Assembly (NCBI RefSeq): GCF_003633725.1 | Contig: NZ_RBIJ01000003.1 | Span: 62,001 to 126,000, forward strand | DNA from: Brockia lithotrophica | GTDB taxonomy: Bacteria; Bacillota; Bacilli; Thermicanales; DSM-22653 | DNA: 64,000 nucleotides | Direction of reading: 5' to 3' | Shown here: piece by piece, positions 25,738 to 36,099 of the stretch | Layout of the letters: every line of letters starts with the position of its first letter | How positions within the stretch are numbered: position 1 is the first letter of the stretch | Translations under genes and position numbers: made by a program | The notes under the pieces: model-generated | The model's input: the letters and a program-made list of their open reading frames with translations, nothing else | The model's database searches: none | Told to the model about the DNA's origin: nothing

Positions 25738-26952
25738 TTAAGAGTGGTTGAATAGCTCACCCAAAATCTGATCGACTGTTAGAAAATCTATATCTGGGTT
25801 AAACTCGTCGCCCCAGGCATCTTTTAGCCGACTCTTCATATTTTCAGGATCAATTTTCTCTTTTGGATTCACAAAGCCGAAAGTTAGTGCCTTTCCGTTT
25901 GTGTTCTTAAAGCTAAACACTTTTTTGCTTTCAGGAAGCTGACCTCCTGTTGCTTTATATCCGGCGATCCATTTATCTGAATTTTCATCAGATGATTTTT
26001 CCTTTTCACTTGGACGCCCAATCACCATATTGAAAGTGCTTTCGTTGTTATTCAACCTCGCCAGATATTTCCCCTTTACGCACCAAAAGTACTTTAGGGA
26101 GGCCCAGGCAAAGGGTTTGTAGTCAAAGCCCTTTCGCCATTGTGAATCAATCACATATTTTTCTGCTTCTCCTCGACTGCAATTAATATCTTCAGGAGAA
26201 TGTTCAAGTTTCACTAGTCCAAAATCTATATGGTGTCTTTTACCGGCCCACGATTTTATTTTTTCTGTCTCTCCGTTACTTTTCTTGACCTCAATTTCTA
26301 TAGGATCGCCGTGTCGCTTTTCCTTAAGGATTCGCTCAATATCGTCGATACTACTAACCTGTTCTCCGTCAATCTTCAAGATGATATCATTTTTACGTAA
26401 TTTGAGGCCTTTCCGGCTGTTTTTCACTATTACTTGGTTGTTATGTACACCTAAATCGTCTTTACCAAGGTCTTCAATCCCCCATTCCTTCGACGGCTTC
26501 AACACCGTCCTGCCCCCTACCGCACCACATTTCGAGATTAAATTTAGAGTGGCATTCAGCAGACACCACTCCTCTTCCCGAATGAAGCGCAAGGGGATGA
26601 AGCGGAGGATGAAGGTTTGCTTGGCTTTAATTTGATTCTGAATGACTCGGCCATTTTCATCCAGAACCATCAGTCGGAACTTGCGCGCCCATCCGGTGCA
26701 ACCGAAAAGTTCACAAACGACACAGTGATGGTCGGCTTCATTAGGACGCTTTCCATGGTTTGGACAGCGAACCCTTCCGTCGGTAGGATCACATGCCTTC
26801 CCACCCAAACCTCGTACCAAAACTTCGAACCACCACCGGATGGACCCCATAAGTCCGGTGGGAATGAAGCGATTTCCCTTACCGTTCGCATCCCCGGTCC
26901 AAATGTCCGTCAAAGCCTTGAACTCCCATTCCTTCCATTCGCCAGCACCCAT
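25738..26952 (-). CDS. cmr1: Type III CRISPR RAMP protein Cmr1 with an internal PDZ-like domain
   Basis: A 404-residue protein and first gene of the operon. Residues 10-45 (ALTDIWTGDANGKGNRFIP, then GLMGSIRWWFEVL) are the Cmr1 signature; RCPN and HHCVVCELFGCTGW at 62-88 add cysteines that may bind zinc. LISKCGAVGGRTVLKPS (138-154) is the Cmr1 glycine-rich loop. Directly after it, residues 164-235 form a PDZ-like module: carboxylate-loop-like DLGV, then GLKLRKNDIILKIDGEQV, SSIDDIERIL, GDPIEIEVKKSNGETEKI. The RAMP sequence resumes with HHIDFGLVKLEHSPED at 240. The insert is AT-rich. The ribosome site (AAGGGGG) is weaker than for the other genes. Cmr1 binds near the crRNA 3' end in III-B complexes; what the PDZ part binds is unknown. 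Confidence 0.82.
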   Translation of the reverse strand: MGAGEWKEWEFKALTDIWTGDANGKGNRFIPTGLMGSIRWWFEVLVRGLGGKACDPTDGRVRCPNHGKRPNEADHHCVVCELFGCTGWARKFRLMVLDENGRVIQNQIKAKQTFILRFIPLRFIREEEWCLLNATLNLISKCGAVGGRTVLKPSKEWGIEDLGKDDLGVHNNQVIVKNSRKGLKLRKNDIILKIDGEQVSSIDDIERILKEKRHGDPIEIEVKKSNGETEKIKSWAGKRHHIDFGLVKLEHSPEDINCSRGEAEKYVIDSQWRKGFDYKPFAWASLKYFWCVKGKYLARLNNNESTFNMVIGRPSEKEKSSDENSDKWIAGYKATGGQLPESKKVFSFKNTNGKALTFGFVNPKEKIDPENMKSRLKDAWGDEFNPDIDFLTVDQILGELFNHS

Positions 26953-27283
26953 GGGAAGCCCCCTTCCCGGGAATCCGAAAAAGCTGTCCCTTTCGGAAGC
27001 GAAAAGGAACGCCCTCGAGCCCGGACTTTCCAGAGTATAGAAATTCTACGGCTTTCCCCGGTTTTCCTCCTCAGTTTTTTGTCGAAAGAGAGGCGACAAG
27101 GAAAAATCTCGGGAGTTTCGGGGAATCCCTTTGCGGCGTAACCGCTTTCTTTTGCGTACATCCCGACACTTTCATCGGGAGTCCCTTAGGATACTTAAAG
27201 GGCTTTCCCGGTGAACCGGGAAAGCCCTTGTAGTCAAGCTGAAATCGCTCTCAGAACGATAGAGCTTTTCCTCGGACTTACCC
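26953..27283. other. Gap between icd and the CRISPR effector operon
   Basis: 331 bases with no credible gene. It holds the hairpin after icd (27198-27229) and two short inverted repeats: TTGTCG/CGACAA at 27079-27099 and TCCCGA/TCGGGA near 27163-27182. A leftward TATACT at about 27034-27039 is the best -10 for the effector operon but has no clear -35. No CRISPR repeats are present. Confidence 0.5.
27198..27229 (-). terminator. Hairpin terminator after icd
   Basis: Perfect 14-base-pair stem (AAGGGCTTTCCCGG and its complement) with a four-base loop, 54 bases after the icd stop. The following minus-strand sequence TAAGTAT is only mildly T-rich. It separates icd from the effector operon. Confidence 0.7.
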
Positions 27284-28600
27284 TCAAGCGCCTTCCATGT
27301 GGCGCACGAGGGCGTCGCCGAAGGCCTGGGTGCCGACGATCGTCGCATCGTCCATGTGGCGCCCGAGGTCTTGCGTCACGATGCGCGCCGCCAAAGTCTT
27401 CTCCACAGCCCGGAGGAGCACGTCGGCCGCCTCATGCCAACCGATGTAGCGGAGCATCATTTCGCCCGAGAGGATCACGGAGGTGGGGTTTACCACATCT
27501 TTCCCCGCGTACTTGGGGGCCGTTCCGTGCGTCGCCTCGAAGACCGCATGCCCCGTCTCGTAGTTGATGTTCGCCCCGGGCGCCATTCCGAGTCCGCCGG
27601 CAAGGGCCGCGGCGGCGTCGGAGAGGTAGTCGCCGTTAAGGTTCGTCGTGGCGAGGACGTCCATCTCTTCCGGCCGAAGGATGAGCTGCTGAAAGGCGTT
27701 GTCCGCGATGGCTTCTTTGACAATGAGACGCCCCGATGCCTTTGCCTCCGCCAAGAGCTCCTCGGCCGCCGCCTCCCCCTTCTCTGCCTTGACGCGCTCG
27801 TATTCGCGCCAGGTGAATACGCGGTCTCCAAACTCTTCCTCGGCTACCTCGTACCCCCAGCGGCGGAAACCGCCCTCCGTGAACTTCATGATGTTCCCCT
27901 TGTGGACGAGAGTCACGCTCTTCCGACCGTACTCTAGGGCGTAGCGAATCGCCGCCCGCACGAGGCGCTTGGATCGCCGTTCGGAGATGGGCTTAAGGCC
28001 GAAGGCCGTCGTTCCGGCGTCGAAACGGTCGGGGGCGACGCCCAGGCGTTCGCCGAGAAAGCGGCGAAGGGCTTCGGCCTCCGGAGTTCCCGCGGCCCAC
28101 TCGAGTCCCGCGTACACGTCCTCCGTGTTTTCGCGGAAGATCACCGTGTTCACCCGTTCGGGGCGCACGAGGGGGGAGGGAACGCCAGGGAAGTAGCGCA
28201 CGGGGCGGACGCAGGCGTAGAGGTCGAGGAGCTGCCTCAAGGCGACGTTTAGGGAGCGAAAACCCTCGCCGACGGGGGTGGTCAGGGGCCCTTTGATCGC
28301 CACGACGTGTTCGGCGATCGCCGTGAGGGTCTCTTCCGGAAGGTAGGTCCCCGTTTCGCGCAAGGCCTTTTCTCCTGCCAAAACCTCCTTCCACACGATC
28401 TTCCGGCGGTCGCCGTACGCCGTGCGCACGGCGGCATCCAAAACCTTGCGCGCGGCCCTCCAAATCTCGGGGCCGGTGCCGTCGCCCTCGAGGAAGGGGA
28501 TCACGGGAAAGTCGGGGACCGAGAGGCGGCCGTCCCGCACGCGAATTGGTTCTCCCGCAGGGAGGAAAGAAGGGTGGGCGGAAGAGACGTCGGATGGCAT
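27284..28600 (-). CDS. icd: NADP-dependent isocitrate dehydrogenase
   Basis: A 438-residue TCA-cycle enzyme that oxidises isocitrate to 2-oxoglutarate. [15 protein letters not shown] opens the fold; the substrate-phosphate loop is in [13 protein letters not shown], and the metal-binding region [16 protein letters not shown] and the cofactor loop [15 protein letters not shown] are typical of Bacillus/E. coli ICDH. The start is uncertain: AAAGGAGGTGA at the citZ stop lies 36 bases before ATG 28600 but seven bases before an in-frame CTG at 28630, which would add ten residues. In B. subtilis mdh follows here; in this window the CRISPR operon does. Confidence 0.93.
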   Translation of the reverse strand: MPSDVSSAHPSFLPAGEPIRVRDGRLSVPDFPVIPFLEGDGTGPEIWRAARKVLDAAVRTAYGDRRKIVWKEVLAGEKALRETGTYLPEETLTAIAEHVVAIKGPLTTPVGEGFRSLNVALRQLLDLYACVRPVRYFPGVPSPLVRPERVNTVIFRENTEDVYAGLEWAAGTPEAEALRRFLGERLGVAPDRFDAGTTAFGLKPISERRSKRLVRAAIRYALEYGRKSVTLVHKGNIMKFTEGGFRRWGYEVAEEEFGDRVFTWREYERVKAEKGEAAAEELLAEAKASGRLIVKEAIADNAFQQLILRPEEMDVLATTNLNGDYLSDAAAALAGGLGMAPGANINYETGHAVFEATHGTAPKYAGKDVVNPTSVILSGEMMLRYIGWHEAADVLLRAVEKTLAARIVTQDLGRHMDDATIVGTQAFGDALVRHMEGA

Positions 28601-28634
28601 AGGGCACGGCTGCCCGCAGACGCGGGCCAGCCGC

Positions 28635-29777
28635 TCACCTCCTTTCGTGGTCGCGCTGTTCGATGGGGACGTAGGGAACGGATACGGGACCGACGTACAC
28701 CGCCCGCGGGCGGATGAGGCGGTTGTCCGCATACTGCTCGAAGAGGTGGGCCGTCCACCCCGCCGTGCGTGCCACGGCAAACATGAGGGGATACATCTCC
28801 TTGGGGATCCCCAAGCCGCGGTAGACGAGGGCGGCGTAGTAGTCCACGTTGGGTTTGAGCCCCTTGACTTCTTCCATGTACGCTTCGATGCGTTCCGCGA
28901 GCTCGAGCCAGACGATTTCTCCGCGCCGGGAAAGGACCTCGCGGGCGAGGGATCGAAGAAGGGGGGTACGCGGGTCGCCGCGTTTGTAGACGCGGTGGCC
29001 GAAACCCATGATCCGTTCCTTGCGCGCGAGCTTGTCCGCCACGTATCGCATCCAATCGCCTTCGGGGCCGATCTCTTCGAGCATCGTCATCACGCCCTCG
29101 TTGGCGCCCCCATGCAGAGGGCCCTTGAGGGCGCCGACGGCCGCGACGACCGCCGAGTACATGTCCGACAAGGTCGAAGCCACCGAGCGGGCGACGAAGG
29201 TAGAGGCGTTGAGTTCGTGGTCCGCGTGTAGAAGAAAGGTGCGGTCGAGGACGCGGACGTCCTCTTCGGGGGGTTCTTCTCCTCGAAAGGCGCGGAGAAA
29301 CGCGCGCGCCAACTTTCCGTCGCCCGCGGCGGCTTCCACCGCCGTCTCCACTTCTTTTCCCGCCCGGTGACGCCCGACTGCCGCGGCAAATAGGGGCATG
29401 CGGGCTACGAGGCGCAGGGCGACGGTGCGCCGGGCCTCGGGCGTACGTTTTTCCGCGTCTTCGTCGAGAAGGGATGCCGCGTCCACGAGCGCCCGCAAGA
29501 GGGACATGGGCGGAGCCGTACGGGGAAGGCGCGCGAGGAACGTGTAAAGTTCTGCGGGGACGTGGGCTTCCCCCGCCAGGCGGTCGCGAAAGGCGGCGAG
29601 CTCTTCCGCCATAGGAAGTCGGCCTTCCCAAAGGAGGAAAATGACTTCTTCGTGTGTCGAGTGGGCGAAGAGGTCCTCGACGGCGATACCCCGGTAGAAC
29701 AGACGCTCGTCGGTGATCTGGGTCACGCCGGACGTCGCCGCCACGACTCCGTCGAGCCCGCGGAGGACGTGCGCCAC
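28635..29777 (-). CDS. citZ: Citrate synthase
   Basis: A 380-residue enzyme condensing oxaloacetate and acetyl-CoA. The catalytic residues lie in [26 protein letters not shown] and MGFGHRVYK, and RPRAVYVGP near the end binds CoA. GTG 29777 gives the family N-terminus ([14 protein letters not shown]) and follows GGGGGGTGGC. Its stop codon is inside the ribosome site of icd, so the two are co-expressed. Confidence 0.95.
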   Translation of the reverse strand: MAHVLRGLDGVVAATSGVTQITDERLFYRGIAVEDLFAHSTHEEVIFLLWEGRLPMAEELAAFRDRLAGEAHVPAELYTFLARLPRTAPPMSLLRALVDAASLLDEDAEKRTPEARRTVALRLVARMPLFAAAVGRHRAGKEVETAVEAAAGDGKLARAFLRAFRGEEPPEEDVRVLDRTFLLHADHELNASTFVARSVASTLSDMYSAVVAAVGALKGPLHGGANEGVMTMLEEIGPEGDWMRYVADKLARKERIMGFGHRVYKRGDPRTPLLRSLAREVLSRRGEIVWLELAERIEAYMEEVKGLKPNVDYYAALVYRGLGIPKEMYPLMFAVARTAGWTAHLFEQYADNRLIRPRAVYVGPVSVPYVPIEQRDHERR

Positions 29778-30109
29778 GCTGCCACCCCCCGGTCGAAACT
29801 TGTCCCCACCCGCACGGACCGGAAGGGACGACAGCTCCCTTCCCGCGCCTTTCGGCGGCCCGCGCGAAAGCCCGAGACGTATCCTGGGTTTGGGGCTAAA
29901 ACACCGTGCTTCTCGGCGGCCCGCACAGAGGCCTAAGGCCCAAACGGCACCACCCGAAACGGGCGGGGATGATGAATAGAATAGCGCATCGAACGGACGG
30001 AACCAAATTCCGTACGGATGCTCTGCGGCGCGGCGGCAACCCCCAGCTGCACGCCGCCCGAAAGACCTCGGGTGTTCCGGAGAAGACAGTTCTTTTCGGC
30101 GAGTAACGA
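29778..30109. other. Gap between pyk and citZ
   Basis: 332 bases without a credible gene. It holds the citZ promoter (29978-30006), a long GC-rich leader with two copies of TCGGCGGCCCGC at 29852 and 29913, and a weak hairpin after pyk. B. subtilis has small genes (ytzA, ytvI, fxsA) in this interval; none is seen here. Confidence 0.45.
29978..30006 (-). promoter_or_regulatory. Candidate promoter of citZ-icd
   Basis: On the minus strand, -35 TTGGTT (30001-30006) and -10 TATTCT (29978-29983) are separated by exactly 17 bases, about 200 bases upstream of the citZ start. Confidence 0.5.
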
Positions 30110-31864
30110 CTACAGGATTTTGGCGTACCCGGCGTAAATCCGCCCTTCCCGCACGTCCACGGTGAGCTCCATCCCGGTGTGTACCTTCTCCGTGATCCGC
30201 TCCACCCCTACGACCGCCGGAATCCCGAGGCTCAGGGCGGCGACCGCCGCCTGCGAGGTCATGCCGCCTTCCTCGGCGACGACGGCGCGGGCGTTGCGCA
30301 GGTACGGAACGTCCTCCTCCGAGACGTGGGAGGTGACGTAGACGTACGGCTCTTCCGGAAGGGGGAGGTCTTCCCCCGGACGACGGACGAAGGCGCGGGC
30401 CGTCACCACACCCTCTCCGATCCCGAGGCCGCGGCCTACGACGTCTCCGACGACGTGGACCTTGAGGAGGTTCGTGTTTCCCGCCTCGCGGACGGGGATC
30501 CCCGCCGTGAGGACGACGAGGTCGCCGCGGGAGATGAAGCCGCGTTCGAGGGCGATGGCGATGGCCTGCTCGAGGACCGCCTCGATCGTGTCCCCGGGTT
30601 CCGCCACGTAGGGAAACACGCCCCAGACGAGGCGCAGGCGGCGAGCGACGCGCGGATTGGGGGTCACGGCCACGATCGGGCGGTGGGGACGGCAGCGGGC
30701 GATGTTGCGCGCCGTATAGCCGCTTTCCGTGGGCGTGAGGATCGCCCGCGCGCCTAGGGACTCCGCTACCTCCGCCACCGCCCGGCTCAAGACGGCGGTG
30801 TGCGTCACCTCGGCATCGAGCCCCCGGGCCCGCCGGTAGAGTTCCGCCCCGAAGTGCTCCTCGGTCCGGAGGGCGATCTGCGCCATCGTGCGCACCGCCT
30901 GCACGGGGTAACGGCCTACGGCCGTCTCCCCGGACAGCATCACGGCATCCGTACCGTCGAGGATCGCGTTGGCGATGTCGCTCGCCTCGGCCCGCGTCGG
31001 CCGCGGGTTCTCGATCATGGAGTTGAGCATCTGAGTCGCTGTGATCACCGGCTTCCCCGCCCGGTGCCCCATGGCGATGAGGCGCTTTTGGATGAAGGGG
31101 ACGTCTTCGACGGGGATTTCCACGCCGAGGTCTCCGCGGGCGACCATGATCCCGTCGCTTACGGCGAGGATTTCCTCGGCGTTTTCTACCCCTTCTTCGT
31201 TTTCGATCTTCGCGATGATCGGGATCTCCCGGCCCTCCGCTTCGAGGATGCGCCGAATCGCGTACACGTCCTCGGCACGGCGGACGAAGGACGCCGCAAT
31301 GAAGTCGAAATCGTGGGCGATGGCGAAGCGGAGGTCGGCCTCGTCGCGTTCCGTGAGGCTCGGGAGGGGAAGGCGAACCCCGGGTACGTTGACGCTCTTC
31401 CGCTCGCCGAGGAGCCCGCCGTTCTCTACGCGGGCGAGGATCTCTCCCGGTCGGACTTCTTCTACGCGGAGGCCGATGAGCCCGTCGTCGAGGAGAATCC
31501 GCGTTCCCGGAGCGACGTGGCGCCAGAGGTCGGCGTAGCTGAGGGAGATGCGCTCGGCGTCGCCCGGGACGTCCTCCGCAACGAGGCGAATGCGTGCCCC
31601 TTCCTCCAGGCGAAGCGGCTTCTCCTTGAGTCGTCCGGTGCGAATCTCCGGGCCCTTTGTGTCGAGGAGGAGCGCGACGTCTTCGGAAACGCTCCGGACG
31701 AGGCGCACGCGGCGCGCGTGCTCTTCGTGATCGCCGTGGGAAAAGTTGAAGCGGAGCACGTCGCAGCCCGCATCGAGGATGCCGCGCAGGACTTCGGGAT
31801 CGTCCGTCGCGGGCCCTAGGGTGCAGACGATCTTCGTCATCCGCCGCCGTTGTCCGTCGGACAT
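30110..31864 (-). CDS. pyk: Pyruvate kinase, long Bacillus type
   Basis: A 584-residue enzyme that makes pyruvate and ATP from phosphoenolpyruvate and ADP. The catalytic barrel has TKIVCTLGPAT, LRFNFSHGDHEEH, the Lys/Glu/Asp metal site in IIAKIENEEGVEN and MVARGDLGVEIP, and TQMLNSMIENPRPTRAE. The last 110 residues are the extra PEP-utiliser swivel domain seen in Bacillus enzymes. It reads EEGGMTSQAAVAAL, with Gln where phosphotransfer enzymes carry the histidine of TSHAA, so it cannot be a phosphohistidine domain. ATG 31864 is preferred; GTG 31876 is also possible. It starts 16 bases after pfkA. Confidence 0.95.
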   Translation of the reverse strand: MSDGQRRRMTKIVCTLGPATDDPEVLRGILDAGCDVLRFNFSHGDHEEHARRVRLVRSVSEDVALLLDTKGPEIRTGRLKEKPLRLEEGARIRLVAEDVPGDAERISLSYADLWRHVAPGTRILLDDGLIGLRVEEVRPGEILARVENGGLLGERKSVNVPGVRLPLPSLTERDEADLRFAIAHDFDFIAASFVRRAEDVYAIRRILEAEGREIPIIAKIENEEGVENAEEILAVSDGIMVARGDLGVEIPVEDVPFIQKRLIAMGHRAGKPVITATQMLNSMIENPRPTRAEASDIANAILDGTDAVMLSGETAVGRYPVQAVRTMAQIALRTEEHFGAELYRRARGLDAEVTHTAVLSRAVAEVAESLGARAILTPTESGYTARNIARCRPHRPIVAVTPNPRVARRLRLVWGVFPYVAEPGDTIEAVLEQAIAIALERGFISRGDLVVLTAGIPVREAGNTNLLKVHVVGDVVGRGLGIGEGVVTARAFVRRPGEDLPLPEEPYVYVTSHVSEEDVPYLRNARAVVAEEGGMTSQAAVAALSLGIPAVVGVERITEKVHTGMELTVDVREGRIYAGYAKIL

Positions 31865-31879
31865 GGATTTTCCCACCCC

Positions 31880-32851
<972 letters not shown>

Positions 32852-33874
32852 TCAACTCCGCGTACCGTCGGGAGGCCGATCCTCTTCCTCCGCCGCTTCA
32901 TCGCCGTCCACGGAGGAGAGGAGCGAAGAAAAGCGTCCCACGCTCCGAAGGCGGCGATACCGCCGCTCGACGAGGTCTTCCGGAGGCACTAAGAGGAGCT
33001 CATCCAAAGCGAGGCGAAGGAACCGCCGGATTTCCCCGTAGACCGCCTCGGGATCCTTGTGCGCGCCCCCCAGGGGCTCGGGGACGATGGCATCGATCAC
33101 GCCGAGCTCGAGTAAGTCCCGGGCCGTGAGCTTCAACGCGGCCGCCGCCCGCGGGGCCTCCTTGGCGTCGCGCCAGAGGAGGGCGGCCGCGCCTTCGGGG
33201 GCGATCACGGTAAACCAGGCGTACTCGAGCATGTACAGCCGGTCGGCGACGGCCAGGGCGAGGGCGCCGCCGGAAGCCCCCTCGCCCACGACAAAGGTGA
33301 CGATAGGGACGCGGAGGCCAGCCATCGTCCACAGGTTCTCCGCAATGGCCAACCCTTGTCCCCGCTCTTCCGCGCCTTTCCCGGGATATGCCCCCGGCGT
33401 GTTCACGAAGGTGATCACGGGGCGGCCGAACTTTTCCGCCTGACGCATGAGGCGGAGGGCCTTGCGGTTCCCCTCCGGATGCGGCATCCCGAAGTTCCGG
33501 CGGATCTGTTCTTCCGTAGTCTTTCCCTTTTGGTGCCCGATTACGGTCACGGGGAGGCCTTCGAAGAGCGCGATCCCGCCGACGACGGCCGGATCGTCGC
33601 CGTAGAGGCGGTCCCCATGGAGCTCGAAAAAGTCCTCGAAGACATGCTCGACGATCTCCAGCGTCGTCGGGCGCTCCGGATGGCGCGCCACGAGCACGCG
33701 TTCCCACGGACCGAGGTTCCGGTATAGCTCTTCGGCGAGGGCGCGGGCACGCGCTTCCAGACGCTCGATCTCGTCGCGCAGGTCGATTCCCTTCTCCGCC
33801 ATGAAAGCTTTGAGCTCGCGGATCTTGAGTTCCAGGTCGAGGAGGGGCCGCTCGAAGGGGAGTTCACCGGCCAC
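32852..33874 (-). CDS. accA: Acetyl-CoA carboxylase carboxyltransferase, alpha subunit
   Basis: A 340-residue subunit that with AccD moves CO2 from carboxybiotin to acetyl-CoA, the first step of fatty-acid synthesis. [27 protein letters not shown] and [19 protein letters not shown] are highly conserved, and [12 protein letters not shown] is the oxyanion region. GTG 33874 lies behind AGGAGGG and overlaps the end of accD by 11 bases, so the two are coupled. An acidic tail extends the C-terminus slightly beyond the usual length. Confidence 0.96.
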   Translation of the reverse strand: MAGELPFERPLLDLELKIRELKAFMAEKGIDLRDEIERLEARARALAEELYRNLGPWERVLVARHPERPTTLEIVEHVFEDFFELHGDRLYGDDPAVVGGIALFEGLPVTVIGHQKGKTTEEQIRRNFGMPHPEGNRKALRLMRQAEKFGRPVITFVNTPGAYPGKGAEERGQGLAIAENLWTMAGLRVPIVTFVVGEGASGGALALAVADRLYMLEYAWFTVIAPEGAAALLWRDAKEAPRAAAALKLTARDLLELGVIDAIVPEPLGGAHKDPEAVYGEIRRFLRLALDELLLVPPEDLVERRYRRLRSVGRFSSLLSSVDGDEAAEEEDRPPDGTRS

Positions 33875-34796
33875 CGCCGACCCTCCTTCCCGCGGCGTGC
33901 AGGCGCAAGAGTTTGGCGAGCGTGGGGCGCATCTCCTTCCGGGGGACGATGCCGTCGAGCTGGCCGTGGGCGAAGAGGAACTCCGCCGTCTGGAAGTCCG
34001 GGGGCAGCTTTTCTCGAATCGTCTGCTCGATGATCCGCCGCCCCGTAAACCCGATGAGCGCCCCGGGTTCCGCCAGAAGGACGTCCCCGAGACCCGCAAA
34101 GCTCGCGAGGACGCCCCCTGTCGTAGGGTGAGTAAACACGCTCACGAAGAGGACGCCCGCGTCCGCGAGGCGTCGCACCGCCGCGGCGGTTTTGGCCATC
34201 TGCATGAGGCTTAGGATGCCCTCCTGCATGCGGGCTCCGCCAGATGCGGAGAAGAGGACGAACGGATAGCGCTTCGCCCGCGCCATCTCCGCCGCCCGCG
34301 CGACTTTTTCCCCGACGACGGATCCCATGCTTCCCATGATGAAGCGTCCGTCCATGACCGCCGCGACCACAGGAAAGCCTTCGATCGTCCCTTCGCCCGT
34401 GACGACGGCCTCCATGAGGCCGGTACGCTCCTGGGCTTCCGCGAGTTTCTCCCGATAGCCGGGAAACGCGAGCGGGTCTTCGCTCACGAGGTCGCGGTCG
34501 TACTCAAAGATGTGCCCTCCGTCGAAGGTGATGGCGATGCGTTCCGGCGCGGAGAGGGGGAAGTGGTACCCGCAGCGCGGGCACACCTTGAGGTTTGCCT
34601 CGAGTTCCTTGCGGTAGAGGATGGCGCCGCACGAAGGGCATTTTTCCACGAGTCCTTCGGGGATGTCCTTGGCCTGGCGGGCGGACGGGGAAGCCTCGTC
34701 CGCCTTGCGGGCGACCGCACCCGTCTCGCGGCGTCGGAGTGGCGGACCTTCTCCCTCTCGTTTCCCCTTTTTGCCAAAGAGATCGCGCCAACGCAC
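33864..34796 (-). CDS. accD: Acetyl-CoA carboxylase carboxyltransferase, beta subunit
   Basis: A 310-residue partner of AccA. The zinc ribbon has CPSC (about residues 53-56) and CPRC (about 72-75), followed by the crotonase-fold core with [23 protein letters not shown] and [14 protein letters not shown] 34796 is chosen because GAGGAGGGGAAG precedes it. The N-terminal 45 residues before the zinc ribbon are basic and low in complexity, longer than in B. subtilis. Confidence 0.96.
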   Translation of the reverse strand: MRWRDLFGKKGKREGEGPPLRRRETGAVARKADEASPSARQAKDIPEGLVEKCPSCGAILYRKELEANLKVCPRCGYHFPLSAPERIAITFDGGHIFEYDRDLVSEDPLAFPGYREKLAEAQERTGLMEAVVTGEGTIEGFPVVAAVMDGRFIMGSMGSVVGEKVARAAEMARAKRYPFVLFSASGGARMQEGILSLMQMAKTAAAVRRLADAGVLFVSVFTHPTTGGVLASFAGLGDVLLAEPGALIGFTGRRIIEQTIREKLPPDFQTAEFLFAHGQLDGIVPRKEMRPTLAKLLRLHAAGRRVGGGR

Positions 34797-34809
34797 GGCT
34801 TCCCCTCCT

Positions 34810-36099
34810 CTACTCTCCCACCGATTCCCCGAGGCGGCGTCCGAGTTCCGCAAAGCGCCGCGCTTCCGCCTCGACCTCTTCCGGACTTCGGGAAAGGCGG
34901 GCGACCCCTTCCTCCAAAGCCGTTCGAGCGACGGCGGCGGCGACGCGAGGGACGACTTCGGGGTGGAACACGGAAGGAAGGATCGTTTCGGGCGAAATCC
35001 CCTCCAAACGGGCGACGGCGTAGATGGCGTGGGCGGCGGCGCGCTTCATCTTCGGGGTGATCCGCCGCGCCCGCACGCTCAAGGCCCCGCGGAAGACTCC
35101 GGGAAAGGCGAGGACGTTGTTCACCTGGTTGGGAAAGTCCGAACGGCCCGTCGCCACGATCGCCGCACCGGCGGCGCGTGCCGCATCGGGCAAAATTTCT
35201 GGGTCGGGGTTGGACAGGGCGAAGACGATCGCCGGAGACCGCATCGCCTGTACCATCTCCGGCGTGAGGAGCCCCCCGCGGGCGACGCCGACAAATACGT
35301 CGGCGCCGACGAGCGCCTCGGCAAGTCCCCCTTCCTCGCCTTCCGGATTCGTCCGCTCGGCCAACCGGCGTTTGTAGGCGTCGAGGTCGTTCCGCTTCGG
35401 CGAAAGGATGCCCCGGCGGTCGAGGACGCGCACTTCGCCGGCGCCTTCGGCGAGGAGGAGTTCCGCCACGGCGGTTCCCGCCGCGCCGGCCCCGGCTACG
35501 ACGATGCGCAGGTCGGAGAGGTCCTTGCCCACGACCTCAAGCGCCCCCAAGAGGGCGGCGAGGACGACGATGGCCGTCCCGTGCTGGTCGTCGTGAAAGA
35601 CGGGGATGTCGAGAGAGCGCACGAGCTCCTCTTCCACGGCAAAGCACCGCGGCGCAGCGACGTCTTCGAGGTTGATCCCGCCGAAGGAAGGGGCGAGCCC
35701 CCGGACGATCTCGACGAGCGCCTCGGACGTGGGGGCCCGTACGACCAAGGGAACGGCGTCGATCCCGGCAAACCGCTTGAAGAGGAGGGCTTTCCCCTCC
35801 ATCACGGGAAGCGCGGCCTCGGGCCCCACGTCCCCGAGCCCGAGGACGGCCGTGCCATCGGATACGACGGCCACGAGGTTCCCGCGGGAGGTGAGTTCCC
35901 AAACCTCCTCGGGTTCTCGGGCGATGCGGCGAACGGGCTCGGCGACGCCGGGGGTGTAGGCGAGGCTCAGATCGCGGGAATTCCGGAGGGGGACCCTCGG
36001 GGATATCCCCCACTTCCCTCGCGCGGCGCGGTGCAAGCGTACTGCCTCCGAATCCCCACCTGCCTCTTGGGCCGCCTTACGTCCGTGGGCTTCCGTCAT
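34810..36099 (-). CDS. Malic enzyme (malate dehydrogenase, decarboxylating)
   Basis: A 429-residue enzyme that converts malate to pyruvate and CO2. [15 protein letters not shown] at the N-terminus, the catalytic lysine and acidic metal ligands in [16 protein letters not shown] and [11 protein letters not shown], and the Rossmann motif [16 protein letters not shown] mark the bacterial short type such as YtsJ. Whether it prefers NADP or NAD is not clear. The ATG overlaps the dnaE stop (ATGA). With mdh absent from this locus, malate use may lean on this enzyme unless mdh lies elsewhere. Confidence 0.93.
   Translation of the reverse strand: MTEAHGRKAAQEAGGDSEAVRLHRAARGKWGISPRVPLRNSRDLSLAYTPGVAEPVRRIAREPEEVWELTSRGNLVAVVSDGTAVLGLGDVGPEAALPVMEGKALLFKRFAGIDAVPLVVRAPTSEALVEIVRGLAPSFGGINLEDVAAPRCFAVEEELVRSLDIPVFHDDQHGTAIVVLAALLGALEVVGKDLSDLRIVVAGAGAAGTAVAELLLAEGAGEVRVLDRRGILSPKRNDLDAYKRRLAERTNPEGEEGGLAEALVGADVFVGVARGGLLTPEMVQAMRSPAIVFALSNPDPEILPDAARAAGAAIVATGRSDFPNQVNNVLAFPGVFRGALSVRARRITPKMKRAAAHAIYAVARLEGISPETILPSVFHPEVVPRVAAAVARTALEEGVARLSRSPEEVEAEARRFAELGRRLGESVGE

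Noticed and set aside
26910-27161. A small minus-strand gene of 83 codons before cmr1
   Set aside because: No ribosome site, no recognisable motif, and it overlaps the start of cmr1 in another frame.
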